From Rhizophagus clarus (Eukaryota > Glomeromycota > Glomeromycetes > Glomerales > Glomeraceae), in the NCBI GenBank assembly GCA_015698045.1, contig BLAL01000020.1, forward strand, positions 868,001 through 932,000: DNA of 64,000 bases. Reading direction: 5' to 3'. Below, piece by piece: positions 44,455 to 55,838 of this stretch (position 1 is its first letter; each line of letters opens with the position of its first letter). The notes under the pieces were generated by a model. It saw nothing but the letters and a program-made list of their open reading frames with translations, was not told the DNA's origin and made no database searches. Position numbers and translations under genes: made by a program.

Positions 44455-44879
44455 TAGAGCTTTGAATTTCTAGCAGTTCAGTTCTGTTTTTGGTTCTGAT
44501 TTGGCTTTCTGATATAAAATTTTACTAAAAGTATTTTTTGGCCTAAAATTTTTACTGAAAAATATTTTCAGGTTATACTTTTAACCAAAAATATTTTCAG
44601 TTAAAAAACATTACCAAAAAAACATTTTCAGTTTGAAAAATTAGTTCCAGTTCTATTTTCAGATCAAAAAATGGAACTGAAACCATTTTTTCAAAAAACA
44701 CTTCAAACTGAAAATGTTTTCAGATGAAATTTTAACTAAAAAAACATTTTTCAGTTAAAAGATGATTCTGAAAACATTTTTCAATAAAAATCTTATTCTG
44801 AAAAGCGTTCAGTAAGGAACCAAGTTCAGAATCAGAAATGAAACTGAAAACAGAACTGAACTGAAAATTCAGAGCTCTA
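44455..44879. mobile_element. hAT-type MITE (TAGAGCT family)
   Basis: Ends TAGAGCTTTGAATTTCTAG and, reverse complement, TAGAGCTCTGAATTTTCAG. The 8-bp flanks GGACCAAT (44447-44454) and GGACTAAT (44880-44887) differ at one base. Subterminal CAGTTCAGTTCTG words, and internal AAAACATTTTCAG-type inverted words. The target is itself a small palindrome (CCAATTGG near 44920). Confidence 0.82.
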
Positions 44880-44889
44880 GGACTAATTG

Positions 44890-45420
44890 GGTAGAATCTA
44901 AATCGCTAGATTCAACCAATTGGTCTCCTATTTTTTTTTATTTACTAAATTTTAAAATCCTGATTGCTGCCAAAAAATGGCGTAAAAGAAGGACACTAAG
45001 GTTTTAATCAAGATGTTCAAATAAGTTACAATCAAGTATATCATATTAGTTACCAATAAGATATTTCCTATTATCTACTATTAACATACTAATTGATAAT
45101 TTTTAACATAATTTTCATCAATAAAAATAAACTAATTTGTATAAATTTTATAATTAATTCGATATTAAAATCAAAATTTTCAAAAATACACTCAAAATAG
45201 TAATCTTTATTATTATTTATTTAACCTTATTATTTATTACTAATTACATATATAATATGAAGATATTATAAAAATTACAACTTTTATATACAGTACTAGA
45301 AAAAAATTTGTTATACACTCCTTACATAGTGTTAAAACTGTCAAAACCATTTTAGTATTCAGCTTAGTTTTAACACTAGTATTGTATTATAGTTTTGGCA
45401 TAGTATTGGTTTTTAGTAAG
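44890..45420. other. A/T-rich stretch, nothing recognised
   Basis: No sustained frame. A short palindromic MITE remnant (GATTCAACCAATTGGTC, 44885-44930) is at its left edge. Confidence 0.5.
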
Positions 45421-45585
45421 AGCCTGGCAACCTAAAATAAAACAATAAGAAACGTTATATTTCTTTAATAATAAAAGAATTCCCTTCTCCCCATTCCAAT
45501 TCCCATTTTCATTCCTTACATTTCAAGTCCAGATTCATCTAAGGTGTCTGGTGATCTAAAAAAATAAAGAAAGAAATATTAATAT
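45420..45585 (-). repeat. Micro-exon array 2, left part (split by an element)
   Basis: On the minus strand, a core ATCACCAGACACCTTAGATG, then AATCTGGACTTGAAAT, sits between TTTTTTTAG and GTAAGG. A second core follows at about 45425 (TTGCCAGGC). The series continues beyond the inserted element at 49762. Confidence 0.55.
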
Positions 45586-48500
45586 CACAGGTCGAATGGT
45601 GGCAAATCAGTCACCAATCAGCTATCAATCGGGTATCTTATTGATGACTGATTGATTCAATAAGTATTCAATCAGGTGGCTGATAGATAGTTGATTTCTG
45701 CCAAAATCTGTCATCAATCAAGCAGGCCAATTGATGGTTAACTGATAGTCAACTGATGGTTGATTGATGATTGATTGATGGTCAATTTATGGTCAATTAA
45801 TGGTCGATTAATGGTCAATTTATGGTCAATTAATGGTCAAAATATAGTCAAATTATGGTCAAATTATGGTTAAATTATGGTTAAATTATGGTCAAATTAT
45901 GTGGTCAAATTATGTGATCAAATTATGGTCAAATTATGGTTAAATTATGGTCAAATTATGGTCAAATTATGGTCAATTATGGTTAATTGATGGTCAATTG
46001 ACCAATTGTTGTCAAATCATATAATGAATAATAAAATTTATTATAATACATAATAAAATACATAGTATCTTTATTTATATTAATAACAGATAAGTATTTA
46101 AAATAAAAACATTTATCATAATAAAATGTTAGTATATGACTAATAAAGTTAGTAATATTTAATAAATAAATAGTAAAGCATAAATATAAAAAATTAGTAA
46201 TAATTATAATAAAATACACAAATACAAAAAGTTAGTATTATAAAGAGTTTGATAAAATTTATAAAAAGAAAAAAGAAAAATACGTAATGATGTTAGTAAA
46301 ATATAAAAAAAAAAGAATAACATTAGTAATATTAAAAAAAGGTAAAGTTAATATTATAAAATAAAATATAGTCAGTAATCATTACCATAAATTTAATGAC
46401 AAAAATACAATAATTAATATACCTGTAAAATGTAATAAGAGTAAGAAGAAAACAGAAACGAAAGGACGTATGATTTTGAAAAATAAACAGAGTCGCGTTT
46501 GGTTATTTATATGCATGTTAAGATCAGATCATATGCATAAAGATCAGACCGAATTTTGATTAGTTAATAATAGATAAATTGAAAAATTACTATCGTTAGT
46601 TGTAATTTTAATCTCATATAGTCATATATTATAATTTGCCTTGGACTTTCAGATACCTAATTTTTTTAATAATATTAACTTATTTAATATAAATTTAATA
46701 AAAAGTGTATTGTTTTTTTTAAAATATTATTTGATAAATAGATTTTTTTTTGAGGTTTTCTAAGTGAATCTTAGAAAATCTCAAAAAAAAATTTCCTATC
46801 AGATAACTCATACAAACTCTTCCCATATGAACTTTTAGAAATCTCTCTCAAAAAAATTTTCTATCAAAGAATCCCATGCGAATCCTTTCCATATGAACCC
46901 TAAAAAATTTCACAAAAATATTTCCTATCAGATATCCTATACAAACTCTTTTAATACAAACTTTTAGAAAATCTCTTAAAAAAAATTTTCTATCAAAGAT
47001 ATCCCATATGAACCCCCTACTATATGAACACTTGGAAAATCTTTATTAAAATATCTTATACGAACTCTTTCCACATGAACTCTAAGAAAATCTCTTAAAA
47101 AATTTTCTATTAAAGAATCCCATATAAACCCTTTTCTTATGAACTCTTAAAAAATCTCTTAAGAAAAATTTTTCTATCAGATATCCCATACGAACTCTTA
47201 AAAATAAAAAAAAACTATTTATCAAAAATATCCTATACGAATCTTAGAAAATCTCAAAAAAAAAAAATTTCCTATTAGATATCTCATACGAACTTTTCTC
47301 ATATGAACTTTTAGAAATCTCTCTCAAAAAAATTTTCTATCAAAAAATCCCATGCGAATCCTTTCCATATGAACCCTAAAAAATTTCATAAAAAAATTTT
47401 CTATCAGATATCCTATACAAACTCTTCTAATATGAACTCTTAGAAAATCTCTTAAAAAAAATTTTCTATCAAAGAATCCCATACGAATCCTTTCATATGA
47501 ACTCTTAGAAAATCTCTTAAGAAAAATTTTTCTATCAGATATCCTATACGAACTCTTTCAATACAAACTCTTAGAAAATCTCTTAAAAAAAATTTTCTAT
47601 CAAAGATATCCCATACAAACCCCTACTATATAAACACTTGGAAAATCTTTATTAAAATATCTCATACGAACTCTTTTCACACGAACTTTAAGAAAATCTC
47701 TTTCAAAAAAATTTTTTATCAAAGAATCCCATACAAACCCTTTCATATGAACTCTTAGAAAATCTCTTAAGAAAAATTTTTCTATCAGATATCCCATACG
47801 AACTCTTTCAATACGAACTCTTAAAAAATTTCTTAAAAAAAATTTTCTATCAAAGATATCCCATACAAACCTCCTACTATATGAACACTTGAAAAATCTT
47901 TATTAAAATATCCCATATGAATTTTTCTTATACGAACTCTAAAAAAATCTCTTTCAAAAAAATTTTCTATCAAAGAATCCCATACAAATCCTTTCATATG
48001 AACTTTTAGAAAATTTCTTAAGAAAAATTTTTCTATCAGATATCTCATACAAACTCTTAGAAATAAAAAAAAAATCTATTTATCAAAAATGTCCCATGTG
48101 AATCCTTTCCATATGAACCCTAAAAAATTTCACAAAAAAATTTTCTATCAGATGACCATACGAACTCTTCCCACACGAACTCTTAGAAAATCTTAAAAAA
48201 AATTTTCTATCAAAGAATCCTATACAAATCCTTTCCATATGAACTCTTAAAAAATCTCAAGAAAAAATTTTCTATCAGATATTCTATACAAATCCTTTCT
48301 ATACGACTCTTAAAAAATCTCTTAAAAAAAAATATTTTATATTAAAGATATTTTATATGAACATTTCCTATATGAACTCTTGAAAAATACCATATAAATT
48401 CAGAAAATCTCAAAAAAAAAATTTTCTATCAGATACCCCATACGAAATCAAAAAAAAATCTATTTATAATCTTGAGAAATGTCTGTCAAAAAAAATTTCC

Positions 48501-49761
48501 TATCAGATATTCCATAGACCCATACAAACTTTTCCCATATGAACTCTTAGAAAATCTCTCTCAAAGAAATTTTCTATCAAAGAATCTCATGCGAATTTTT
48601 TCTATACGAACTCTAAAAAATTTCAATAAAAAATTTTCTACCAGATATCCCATACAAACTCTTCCTATACTAGAAAATCTTAAAAAAACATTTTCTATCA
48701 AAGATATCCCATATGAACCTTTTCCATATAAACACTTAGAAAATCTTTATCAAAATATCCCATACAAACTGTTCCTTTACGAATTCTTAAAAAATCTATA
48801 AAAATAATTTTCTAACAAAGAATCCATACGAATCCTTTTCATACAAACTCTTAGTATTTAAATCTCTTAAAAAAAAAATTTCTATTAAAAATATCCCATA
48901 CGAACCCTTCCTATATGAACTCTTGGAAAATATAAACTTTTCCTATACAAACTCTTAGAAAATCTCTCAAAAAAAATTTTTCTATTATTTATCCCATATG
49001 AACTGAACTCTTAGAAAATCTCTTAAAAAAAATTTTCTATCAGATATCCCATATGAACTCTTCCCATATGAACTTTTAGAAATAAAAAAAAAATCTATTT
49101 ATTAAAAATATCCTATATGAATCTTAGAAAATCTCTCAAAAAAAATATTTTCTATCAGATATCTTACATAAACCCTTCCCATACGAACTCAGAAAATTTT
49201 GCAAAAAAATTTTCTGTCAGATATCCCATACAAACTCTTTCCATACAAACTCTTAGAGAATCTCTTAAAAAAAATTTTCTATCAAAGATATTCAACAAAC
49301 CTTTCCCATATAAACTCTTAGAAAATCTCTTAAAAAAAATTTTTCTATCAGATATCCCATATAAACTCTTTCTATACAAACTCTTAGAAAATAAAAAAAA
49401 ATTTTTTATCAGATATCCTATATGAACTCTTCCCATACAAACTTTTAGAAATCTCAAAAAATAAAAATATTTCTATTTATCAAAAATATCCTATACGAAT
49501 CTTAGAAAATCTATTAAAAAAAATTTTCTATCAGAGTTTAAAGTTTTAAAGTGGTTTATAAATTAAATATTTTAAAATGACGTTATTAAAAAAATTTAAA
49601 AATCTGCTAATATATAATAAACCAATTAGCAACCAATCAGTCATCAATCTAATATGGTCGATTGGTGACCTATTGATAACTAGTAAATTCAACCGTATCC
49701 AATCAGTTACCAATCAGTCACATGACTGATTGGTGACCGATTTGACTCCATTCAACCTGTG
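45586..49761. mobile_element. CACAGG satellite element, complete copy
   Basis: The ends are CACAGGTCGAATGG and, reverse complement, CACAGGTTGAATGG. Similarity continues through CAAATC-GTCACCAATCAG (about 35 bp). The left arm (45586-46740) has AATCAGTC words, a run of about 15 AAATTATGGTC units (45780-45990) and A/T sequence. The remainder (46745-49545) is a satellite. The right arm repeats the AATCAGTCAC words. A TA is possible at both edges, but the duplication is uncertain. It splits a micro-exon array. Other partial copies lie at 1716-2175 and 4655-10427. No transposase is seen, so the mover is unknown. Confidence 0.8.
46745..49545. repeat. Satellite of about 65-bp units, with higher-order structure
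   Basis: Units combine TTTTCTATCAGATATCCCAT, ACGAACTCTTCC and AGAAAATCTCTTAAAAA words. Near 47590-48060 a larger period of about 245 bp is visible (ATCAAAGATATCCCATACAA, then CTACTATAT, then ATCTTTATTAAAATAT). All frames within are by-products of the repeat. Confidence 0.8.
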
Positions 49762-50130
49762 TACGTTTCTTTATTATTAAAAGAATTCCCCATTTTTTCC
49801 ATTTCTTATATTCTAAGTTCAGGTTCATTTAAATAGTCTGATAGCCTACAAAAAGAAAAGAAGAAACATTAGAAACGTTTCTATTAATAATGAAGTAAAA
49901 CCTCTTCCCTTCCATTTACCTCAATTCCAAAGTTCAGTTTGTAGTATTCGTCTGGCAACCTACAAAAAAAGAGAAAAAGAAATGTTAAAGATGTTTCTAT
50001 TAAAATAATTAAATACATTTTCCCCTTCCTCACTTACCTCAATTCCAAAATCTGATTCATAGTATTCGTCTAGCAACCTACAAAAAAAAGAAGAAATGTT
50101 AAAAACATTTTAAAAAAAAAACCAAATAAA
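49762..50130 (-). repeat. Micro-exon array 2, right part
   Basis: On the minus strand, units of about 125 bp have cores such as GTTGCCAGACGAATACTAC, then AACTTTGGAATTGAG, preceded by TTTTTTTGTAG and followed by GTAAG. The frame LPDEYYKLNFGIE parallels LPDEKHDRTFGIK of arrays 1 and 3, so the cores appear homologous. Three units, plus the part left of the inserted element. Confidence 0.65.
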
Positions 50131-50440
50131 TAATTTTTTTTATTTAAATAAGTTTTTATTTTTTTTAAAAAGGGAAAATCAGTTTTAAATAACCAAAAAT
50201 AAGAAAATTTTTTTAAAAAAAAAATAGAAAGTACAAAATTCAAAAACTAACTATTTTTTTATTTTATGAGTTCTGACCTTTTTTTTATGTAAAAGTAAAA
50301 ATAATAAATTTTTTTTTTTTAAAAAAAAAAAAATAAATAAAAAAAAGATTATTAACAATCAGTAAATCAGCAATATTAAAATTGATTAAATTAATTAGAA
50401 TTCTATGTATATCATATGATATACTATATCAAAATGTTAA
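50130..50440. other. Homopolymer-rich stretch, no gene
   Basis: Long A and T runs only. Confidence 0.6.
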
Positions 50441-50760
50441 AATAGTTTTAGCATGTTGAAACTCTATTGGGATTCTGATATCCAACCATTTTCCCTAAAA
50501 AAAAAAGAAAAAAATGTTAATGATGTGTTTTTTTAGACAATAAATTAAAGTCAGAAGTTTCAATATTGAAACTTTATCTATTGGGATTTCAGTACTTAAC
50601 TTTGAAACTGTTTTCCTACAAAAAAAAAAAAAAAAATGTTAATATAACATTTTTTAATAAATTTAGTTTGGAAAGATTCAATAAAAGTTACCTATCAGGA
50701 TTCTAGTATCCAACTTCAAAACCATTTTTCCTAAAAATAAAAAGAAAAAAAAATGTTAAT
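50440..50760 (-). repeat. Micro-exon array 4: three units with a different core
   Basis: On the minus strand, cores near 50693-50730, 50575-50615 and 50455-50495 read GAAAAATGGTTTTGAAGTTG, then GATACTAGAATCCTGATAG. They sit between TTTTTAG and GTAACT-like donors, with about 115-bp spacing. The core is unrelated to the TGTTGCC type, but the layout is the same. Confidence 0.5.
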
Positions 50761-51022
50761 ATAATATTTTTTTTAAATAAATTAAAGAAGGAAAGGGAAG
50801 AATGTATGAATAGTTTAAAAAAAGTTAAAAAAAGTTTGATCAATTATCAAGATTTATATTATGTGATTCAAAATTAAGGCCAATTTTTAACTTTTGTCAG
50901 AACTGAAAACTAATTATTAACTAATAAATAACCTTAGTGAATTGATATAAAATATATAATTTAAAAAATAGTACACTATTCGGCTTCAATTAGTATAAAA
51001 TATTTAACTATTTGGTCCTAAT

Positions 51023-51876
51023 TAAGGATGGTGCCGCAATTGATTTATCAAATCCGCAATATTGCGGATTTTGGAGTTGAATTGCGGTTAGTGAACCGCA
51101 ATTCCGCAATTCACCTGATCGGTTTTGGCAGTTTACCGAACCGATTTAATAAAAAAAACGTTTACGCAACGTTTTTTTAATTAATTTAACGAAAAAACGT
51201 TGCGAAACATTTTTTCAAAGTATTTTAATTAAAAAAAACGTTTCGCAACATTTTTTTAATTAATTTAACGAAAAAACGTTGCGAAACGTTTTTTCAAAGT
51301 ATTTTAATTAATAAAAAACGTTTCGCAACGTTTTTTTAATTAATTTAAAGAAAAAACGTTGCGAAACGTTTTTTCAAAGTATATTTAATTAAAAAAAAAC
51401 ATTTCGCAACGTTTTTTAATTAATTTAAAGAAAAAATGTTGCGAAACGTTTTTTCAAAGTATATTTAATTAAAAAAAACGTCTCGCAACGTTTTTTAATT
51501 AATTTAAAGAAAAAACGTTGCGAAACGTTTTTTCAAAGTATATTTAATTAAAAAAAACGTTTCGCAACGTTTTTTTAATTAATTTAAAGAAAAAACGTTG
51601 CGAAACGTTTTTTCAAAGTATATTTTAATTAAAAAAAACGTTTCACAACGTTTTTTTGGATTGCTTTAGCGAAATTGCAATTCCGCAAATGTGCCGCAAT
51701 TCCGCAATTATTCCGCAATTGAATTGCGGTACTTTGCGGAATTGCGGAATATTTGCGGAATTGCGGACAATTGCGGATTGCGGAATTGCGGATATTTAGG
51801 TTTAAAAATCCGCAATGTTCCGCAATACCGTAAATCGCAATTATTCCGCAATTGCTTATTTGCGGCACCATCCTTA
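51023..51876. mobile_element. hAT-type MITE (TAAGGATGGTGCCGCAA) with perfect 8-bp duplication
   Basis: 17-bp exact terminal repeats. GTCCTAAT flanks at 51015-51022 and 51877-51884. The subterminal regions are packed with ATTGCGG/CCGCAATT words. The core 51155-51655 alternates AACGTTTCGCAACGTT with AATTAATTTAAAGAAA spacers, at about 85 bp per inverted pair. Non-coding; small frames at 51629-51888 are by-products. Confidence 0.93.
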
Positions 51877-52161
51877 GTCCTAATTTAGGTTGAATGTATT
51901 TAAGTCAATCACAAATTTAATAATGGCTGGCTACTTTTATTTTAAATTAAACTAAAATATGGTTAGCAATTGGACAATTACTGATTGATACCTATTTGTA
52001 ATATTTGTTTTAAAAGTCCGTAATCAGTAAATAAATAGTTATTAATCAGATAATAACTTGATTGATATCTGATTGAAATATAAGCAAATTTCTAACTATT
52101 GAACAAATCAGGTAACTGATCAAAAAAAAGTTATCAATCAAGTAGATACCTGATTGGTCAG

Positions 52162-52262
52162 TGTAGGATCCCAAATAATACTAATATAACTCACATACAG
52201 GTTTGCGTAGAGTTTATATGAAGTTACTTTTTAAACCCACAAATTGAGTTTGTGTTGTTAGA
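52162..52262. mobile_element. Isolated end of the ACAGGACCC element family
   Basis: AGGATCCCAAATAATACT, then AATATAACTCACATACAGG and GTTTGCGTAGAGTTTATA, match the right end of 22196-24217 in inverted orientation (24120-24210). The rest of the element is absent. Confidence 0.65.
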
Positions 52263-52317
52263 CGAATGATTTGCATTCACATGATGGTGAATATTAATAT
52301 TACTGCATCACAAATGA

Positions 52318-52490
52318 TCGACATAGTATATAAAGTATATTAAGTATATTTAGTATATTTAGTATATATTTCTTATATATCATTTATAGTATATATAGTA
52401 TTTATTTCTTATATTTCTTTTATTATTTAAATTTCTTATATATTATTTATTATATTTATATCTTTTATATCTTATATTATTTATATATTT
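52318..52490. repeat. A/T microsatellite (TATATTTAG and TTATATT words)
   Basis: Short-period tandem repeat of TTTAGTATA and TTATATTATT words. Non-coding. Confidence 0.65.
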
Positions 52491-52615
52491 GAATGACGTT
52501 CAATTTGTATAAATATCTTGAATATTCACTTAAAATAGAAAAAAGTTCAGACAAGTTGTTTATAATAAAGTTATAATTGCAAGTGTTATAAGATTGCCTT
52601 ATTGTATAAGTTGTT

Positions 52616-52860
52616 AACGTACCACTGGTCAAAATCAATTCTATCGGGTACATATCGGGGACTTATATATCGGCGGCTAATCGGATAAATATTGGGTATT
52701 TTTACATATCGGGTACCTGATTTATTACACTTCAAAAAATGCCTAATTACCAAGACCCCGATATCTAAACTATTGGTCACCGATATGTTATTTAATATAT
52801 ATCGGGCACAGTTCTATCTTACACATATCGGGTACCCGATATGTGATACAAATTTTAATA
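52616..52860. repeat. ATATCGGGTACCCGATAT palindromic repeat, copy 1
   Basis: It starts TACCACTGGTCAAAATCAAT and contains repeated ATATCGGGTAC and GTACCCGATAT words, which together make perfect palindromes. The start matches, inverted, the right edge of 59205-59613 (ACTGGTCAAAATCGATGC). Its other end is unclear. 52263-52317 and 52861-52977 have no feature. Confidence 0.6.
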
Positions 52861-53495
52861 CGTTAGATTTCATATTATATAACGTATTAAGAAATTTTTT
52901 AGAGTTTACTTTCTTTATAGATTTTTCTTTTTAGAAATTTTTAATTCGTTTAATGTAGTTAAAAAATTTTTATTGTCTTATTCATATGCGCCGATCCTTG
53001 GAATTAGTTTAAATTAAGAATTTTTAATAAAAAATTAGTAAACAGTGCAAAATACGATTGTGTTACACATTCATCTTATCAATCTTATGTAGAATAATCA
53101 GAAAATAAAAAAATTTTTTACAACTTGTACTTAAAAATTAAAGTAATAACGACTTTTTATAACCCATCAACTATTTTAAGAACCCATCACTTTTTACACC
53201 AGTTGCAAATAAAAGTTTTGTAAATACAATAGTAGTTATTTGCAGTTGTTTATGGTATTATTTATTCTCCAAAAGCTTTTTCATGATGTAAAATAATTAA
53301 ATAAGGCAGTAAGAATAACCAGGTTTCATATGAATTTGCTATAATATTTAAAGAATTTTGAAAATAAAGAAATAACCAAAATTTTCATTATCTTTTATTA
53401 ATTTTTAATTTTAAAAATTTTGTTTTTAAAATATGGAGACAAAGAATCTTCCTTTGTATCATTTACCGACGATGATTTTAAAACTAACAATGATT

Positions 53496-54218
53496 TTAAA
53501 ACTCATGCAGGCTCCTCTTAGGGAAATCACTTAACCGACATTGAAATCTCGTGATATTTAAATCCACCAGTACGAAAACTTTGACTTTTAGATAGATGAT
53601 CGTTATCACAGAGCCTTGCGAATGCCGTAATCTTCTTGACCATATACTCTTGACCTCAATTGTCCTTAATTCCAAAAGTCCGGTCGTGCTTTTCGTCCGG
53701 CAACACTACAAAAAAGAAAAAAAAAAAAAATAATTAATTAATTAATTAATTAAAAAAAAACAACGAAAAAATTCACCCCAACCCTCCCCTACCTTACTTA
53801 ATTCCAATAGTCCGGTCATGCTTTTCGTCCGGCAACACTACAAAAAAGAAAAAAAAAAAAATAAATAATTAATTAATTAATTAAAAAAAAACAACGAAAA
53901 AATTCACCCCAACCCTCCCCTACCTTACTTAATTCCAATAGTCCGGTCGTGCTTTTCGTCCGGCAACACTACAAAAAAGAAAAAATAATAATAATTAATT
54001 AATTAAATAAAAAAAAACTGAAAAACACCACCCCAACCCTCCCTTACCTTAATTCCAATAGTCCGGTCGTGCTTTTCGTCTGGCAACACTACAAAAAAGA
54101 AAAAAGAAAAAAGAAAAAAAGAATAATTAATTAAATAAAAAAAAAACCGAAAAACACCACTCCAACCCTCCCTTACCTTAATTCCAATAGTCCGGTCGTG
54201 CTTTTCGTCCGGCAACAT
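53496..54218 (-). CDS. Tandem micro-exon gene (copy R), five exon-like units
   Basis: On the minus strand, exon 1 is 54177-54218 (ATG; MLPDEKHDRTIGIK, 42 nt). Three units of 41, 45 and 45 nt follow, each with TTTTTTGTAG before and GTAAGG or GTAGGG after. The last exon is 53496-53705, open for 69 codons to a stop: IEVKSIWSRRLRHSQ, VKVFVLVDLNITR, FPKRSLHEF. The last exon differs from copy L at about eight bases, roughly half of them silent, and stays open. Skipping the single 41-nt unit would give one continuous frame; including it brings a stop in the next unit. A TATA-like box (complement of 54294-54300) precedes the ATG by about 76 bp. The product is not recognised and splicing is inferred only from sequence. 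Confidence 0.5.
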
Positions 54219-54615
54219 CACAAAAAAAAAAATTTTTTTTTCAAGATCGGATATTCGGATTATCTGATTAGATCAGCAAGTCACATGTGGGGCTTTTATA
54301 CCGAATAATTCGTTATAGTGTTGAATTTTTTTTTATTTAATTTTATTTGATCAATTAAAATTGAAATAAAAGAATTAAAATTAAAGTTTTAAAAAGTGAA
54401 TGAAGAGAAACAAATAAAATAGATTACCTAATAAACAAATAAACATTATCGCTGATGAAAAAACTGTCAGAGCCCAGAGGCGCTATATTTTTTTTTTTTT
54501 TTTACGCGTTTACCACTTGTTTACCTAAATAATCAGATCATAATACCGGTTATACCGGTTCAAAAACTGCATATATCCCTTTTTTATATCAACTCATGAG
54601 ATAAGCTTATCATAA
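54219..54615. promoter_or_regulatory. Bidirectional promoter region (copy R)
   Basis: Corresponds to 16461-16853. It contains GGTATAAAAGCCCC (minus strand) towards the micro-exon gene and TTTATATCAA towards the partner gene. ACCGGTTATACCGGTT forms a palindrome in the middle (54545-54560). Confidence 0.55.
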
Positions 54616-55838
54616 ATGGTAAGCGATATTACCTTTTATGTTATAGATAATTAACGCTAGTAGTTTTGTTCAGACTTAAGCTACTGTAGCGGAAGGAAAT
54701 TTTTTTTAACATTTTTTTTTTAAAATAAATAATCATTTTTTTTTTTTTTTTTTTTTTTTAAAATAAAATAATCATCTTTTTTTTATCATTTTTTTTTAAA
54801 ATAAAAAAATCATTTTTTTTAATTCTTTAGTTAACGGCGTCACCTTTAGCTTTGGGATTAAGTGCTGTAACAGGTAAGTTTTTTTTTTTGCTTTTATTCT
54901 TTTTTCTTTTTCTCTTATTAACTTGTTCCTTTTTTTTAGGTGCGGCTGTTTTTAATTCCATTTCAGTGGAAATTCAAGGTGAGTTTTAATTCTTTTTTTT
55001 GTTTTCTTTTTATTCTTTCCCTTGTTCTTTTACTAAACTTTCTGTCTTTTTTAGATGTGTATCATTTGAGTGAAAATTCAAGTAAGTCTTTTACGTCTCT
55101 TTCTCTTGTTATTTTATTTTTCTTTTAAGATGATATTAACCGTTTTCTTTTTCTTTTTTCTATGGGTGGGTGTTCTGGCTTTTCTTTCATTTTTTTATTT
55201 CTCTTATTTTCATGGTTTCTTTCGTTGCTTTTTTTCATTTCTTTAATTTATCTTTGGTTTCTTTCATTGCTTTTTCCATTTTTTTCATTGATCTTTAATT
55301 TCTTTCATTGCTTTTTTTATTTCTCTCATTACTCTTTGGCTTCTTTTGTTGCTTTTTTTTCATTCCCTTTATTGATTTTCATTTCTCCTTTGCTTCCTTT
55401 CATTCTCTTTTATTCCCCCTGTTTTTTTTTCATTCGCTATTTGTTTCTTTCATTCCTTTTAATTCCATCTTTGTTTCTTTTATTTTTTTTTCATTCTCTT
55501 TATTCCTTTTCATTTCCCTTTTGTTTTCTCATTCATTTTTATTCTTTTTTTGTTTCATTCATTCCTTTTTACTATCCTTTATCTTTTTTGTTCCTTCTTC
55601 ATTTCTCTTTGATTATCTTTGCTTCCCTTCATCCATTTTCATTTATTTCTTTTTTCCTTTATTCTTCTGTCATCCTTTCTTACTGTATTTTTCATTCTTA
55701 TATATTGCAGTGCATTTGCAATTAGTACAGAACTATAGCATTAATATTACAGTTAAAATTGTGCAATTGTGGTTCAATTTTTTTATAAAATCATATATAC
55801 ATTGTGGTGTAATTTTTTTTCTTTTGATTAAAATATAA
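54616..55838 (+). CDS. Five-exon gene for a 79-residue membrane-type protein (copy R)
   Basis: Predicted exons: 54616-54618 (ATG, then GTAAGC), 54831-54873, 54940-54978, 55055-55081 and 55711-55838. Donors are GTAAGT or GTGAGT and acceptors CTTTAG, TTTTAG, TTTTAG and TTGCAG. The total is 240 nt including TAA. The peptide runs MLTASPLALGLSAVT, GAAVFNSISVEIQ, DVYHLSENS, MHLQLVQNYSINITVKIVQL, WFNFFIKSYIHCG, VIFFLLIKI. It differs from copy L at the exon 2/3 junction (Gly here, Asp there). Hydrophobic ends suggest membrane association. It is not recognised. The 629-nt last intron is an almost pure pyrimidine tract on this strand; the long Phe/Ser-rich frames across it are read-through of the intron. 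The first exon is the least certain part. Confidence 0.55.

Noticed and set aside
47600-49457. Several 65-109 codon frames in the satellite
   Set aside because: By-products of a 65-bp repeat; composition is that of the satellite, with no domain.
51629-51888. Cys/Asn/Ile-rich frames on both strands
   Set aside because: Translations of repeated ATTGCGG/CCGCAATT subterminal words of the MITE 51023-51876.
54003-54221. 72-codon ORF with two LPDEKHDRTIGIKVREG repeats
   Set aside because: The frame runs through an intron with T-runs; the repeat peptides are the micro-exons and the rest is intron translation.
55162-55838. Long Phe/Ser/Leu-rich frames (also 15038-15713 on the minus strand)
   Set aside because: They read through a pyrimidine-rich predicted intron. 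Only the last part coincides with the predicted final exon.
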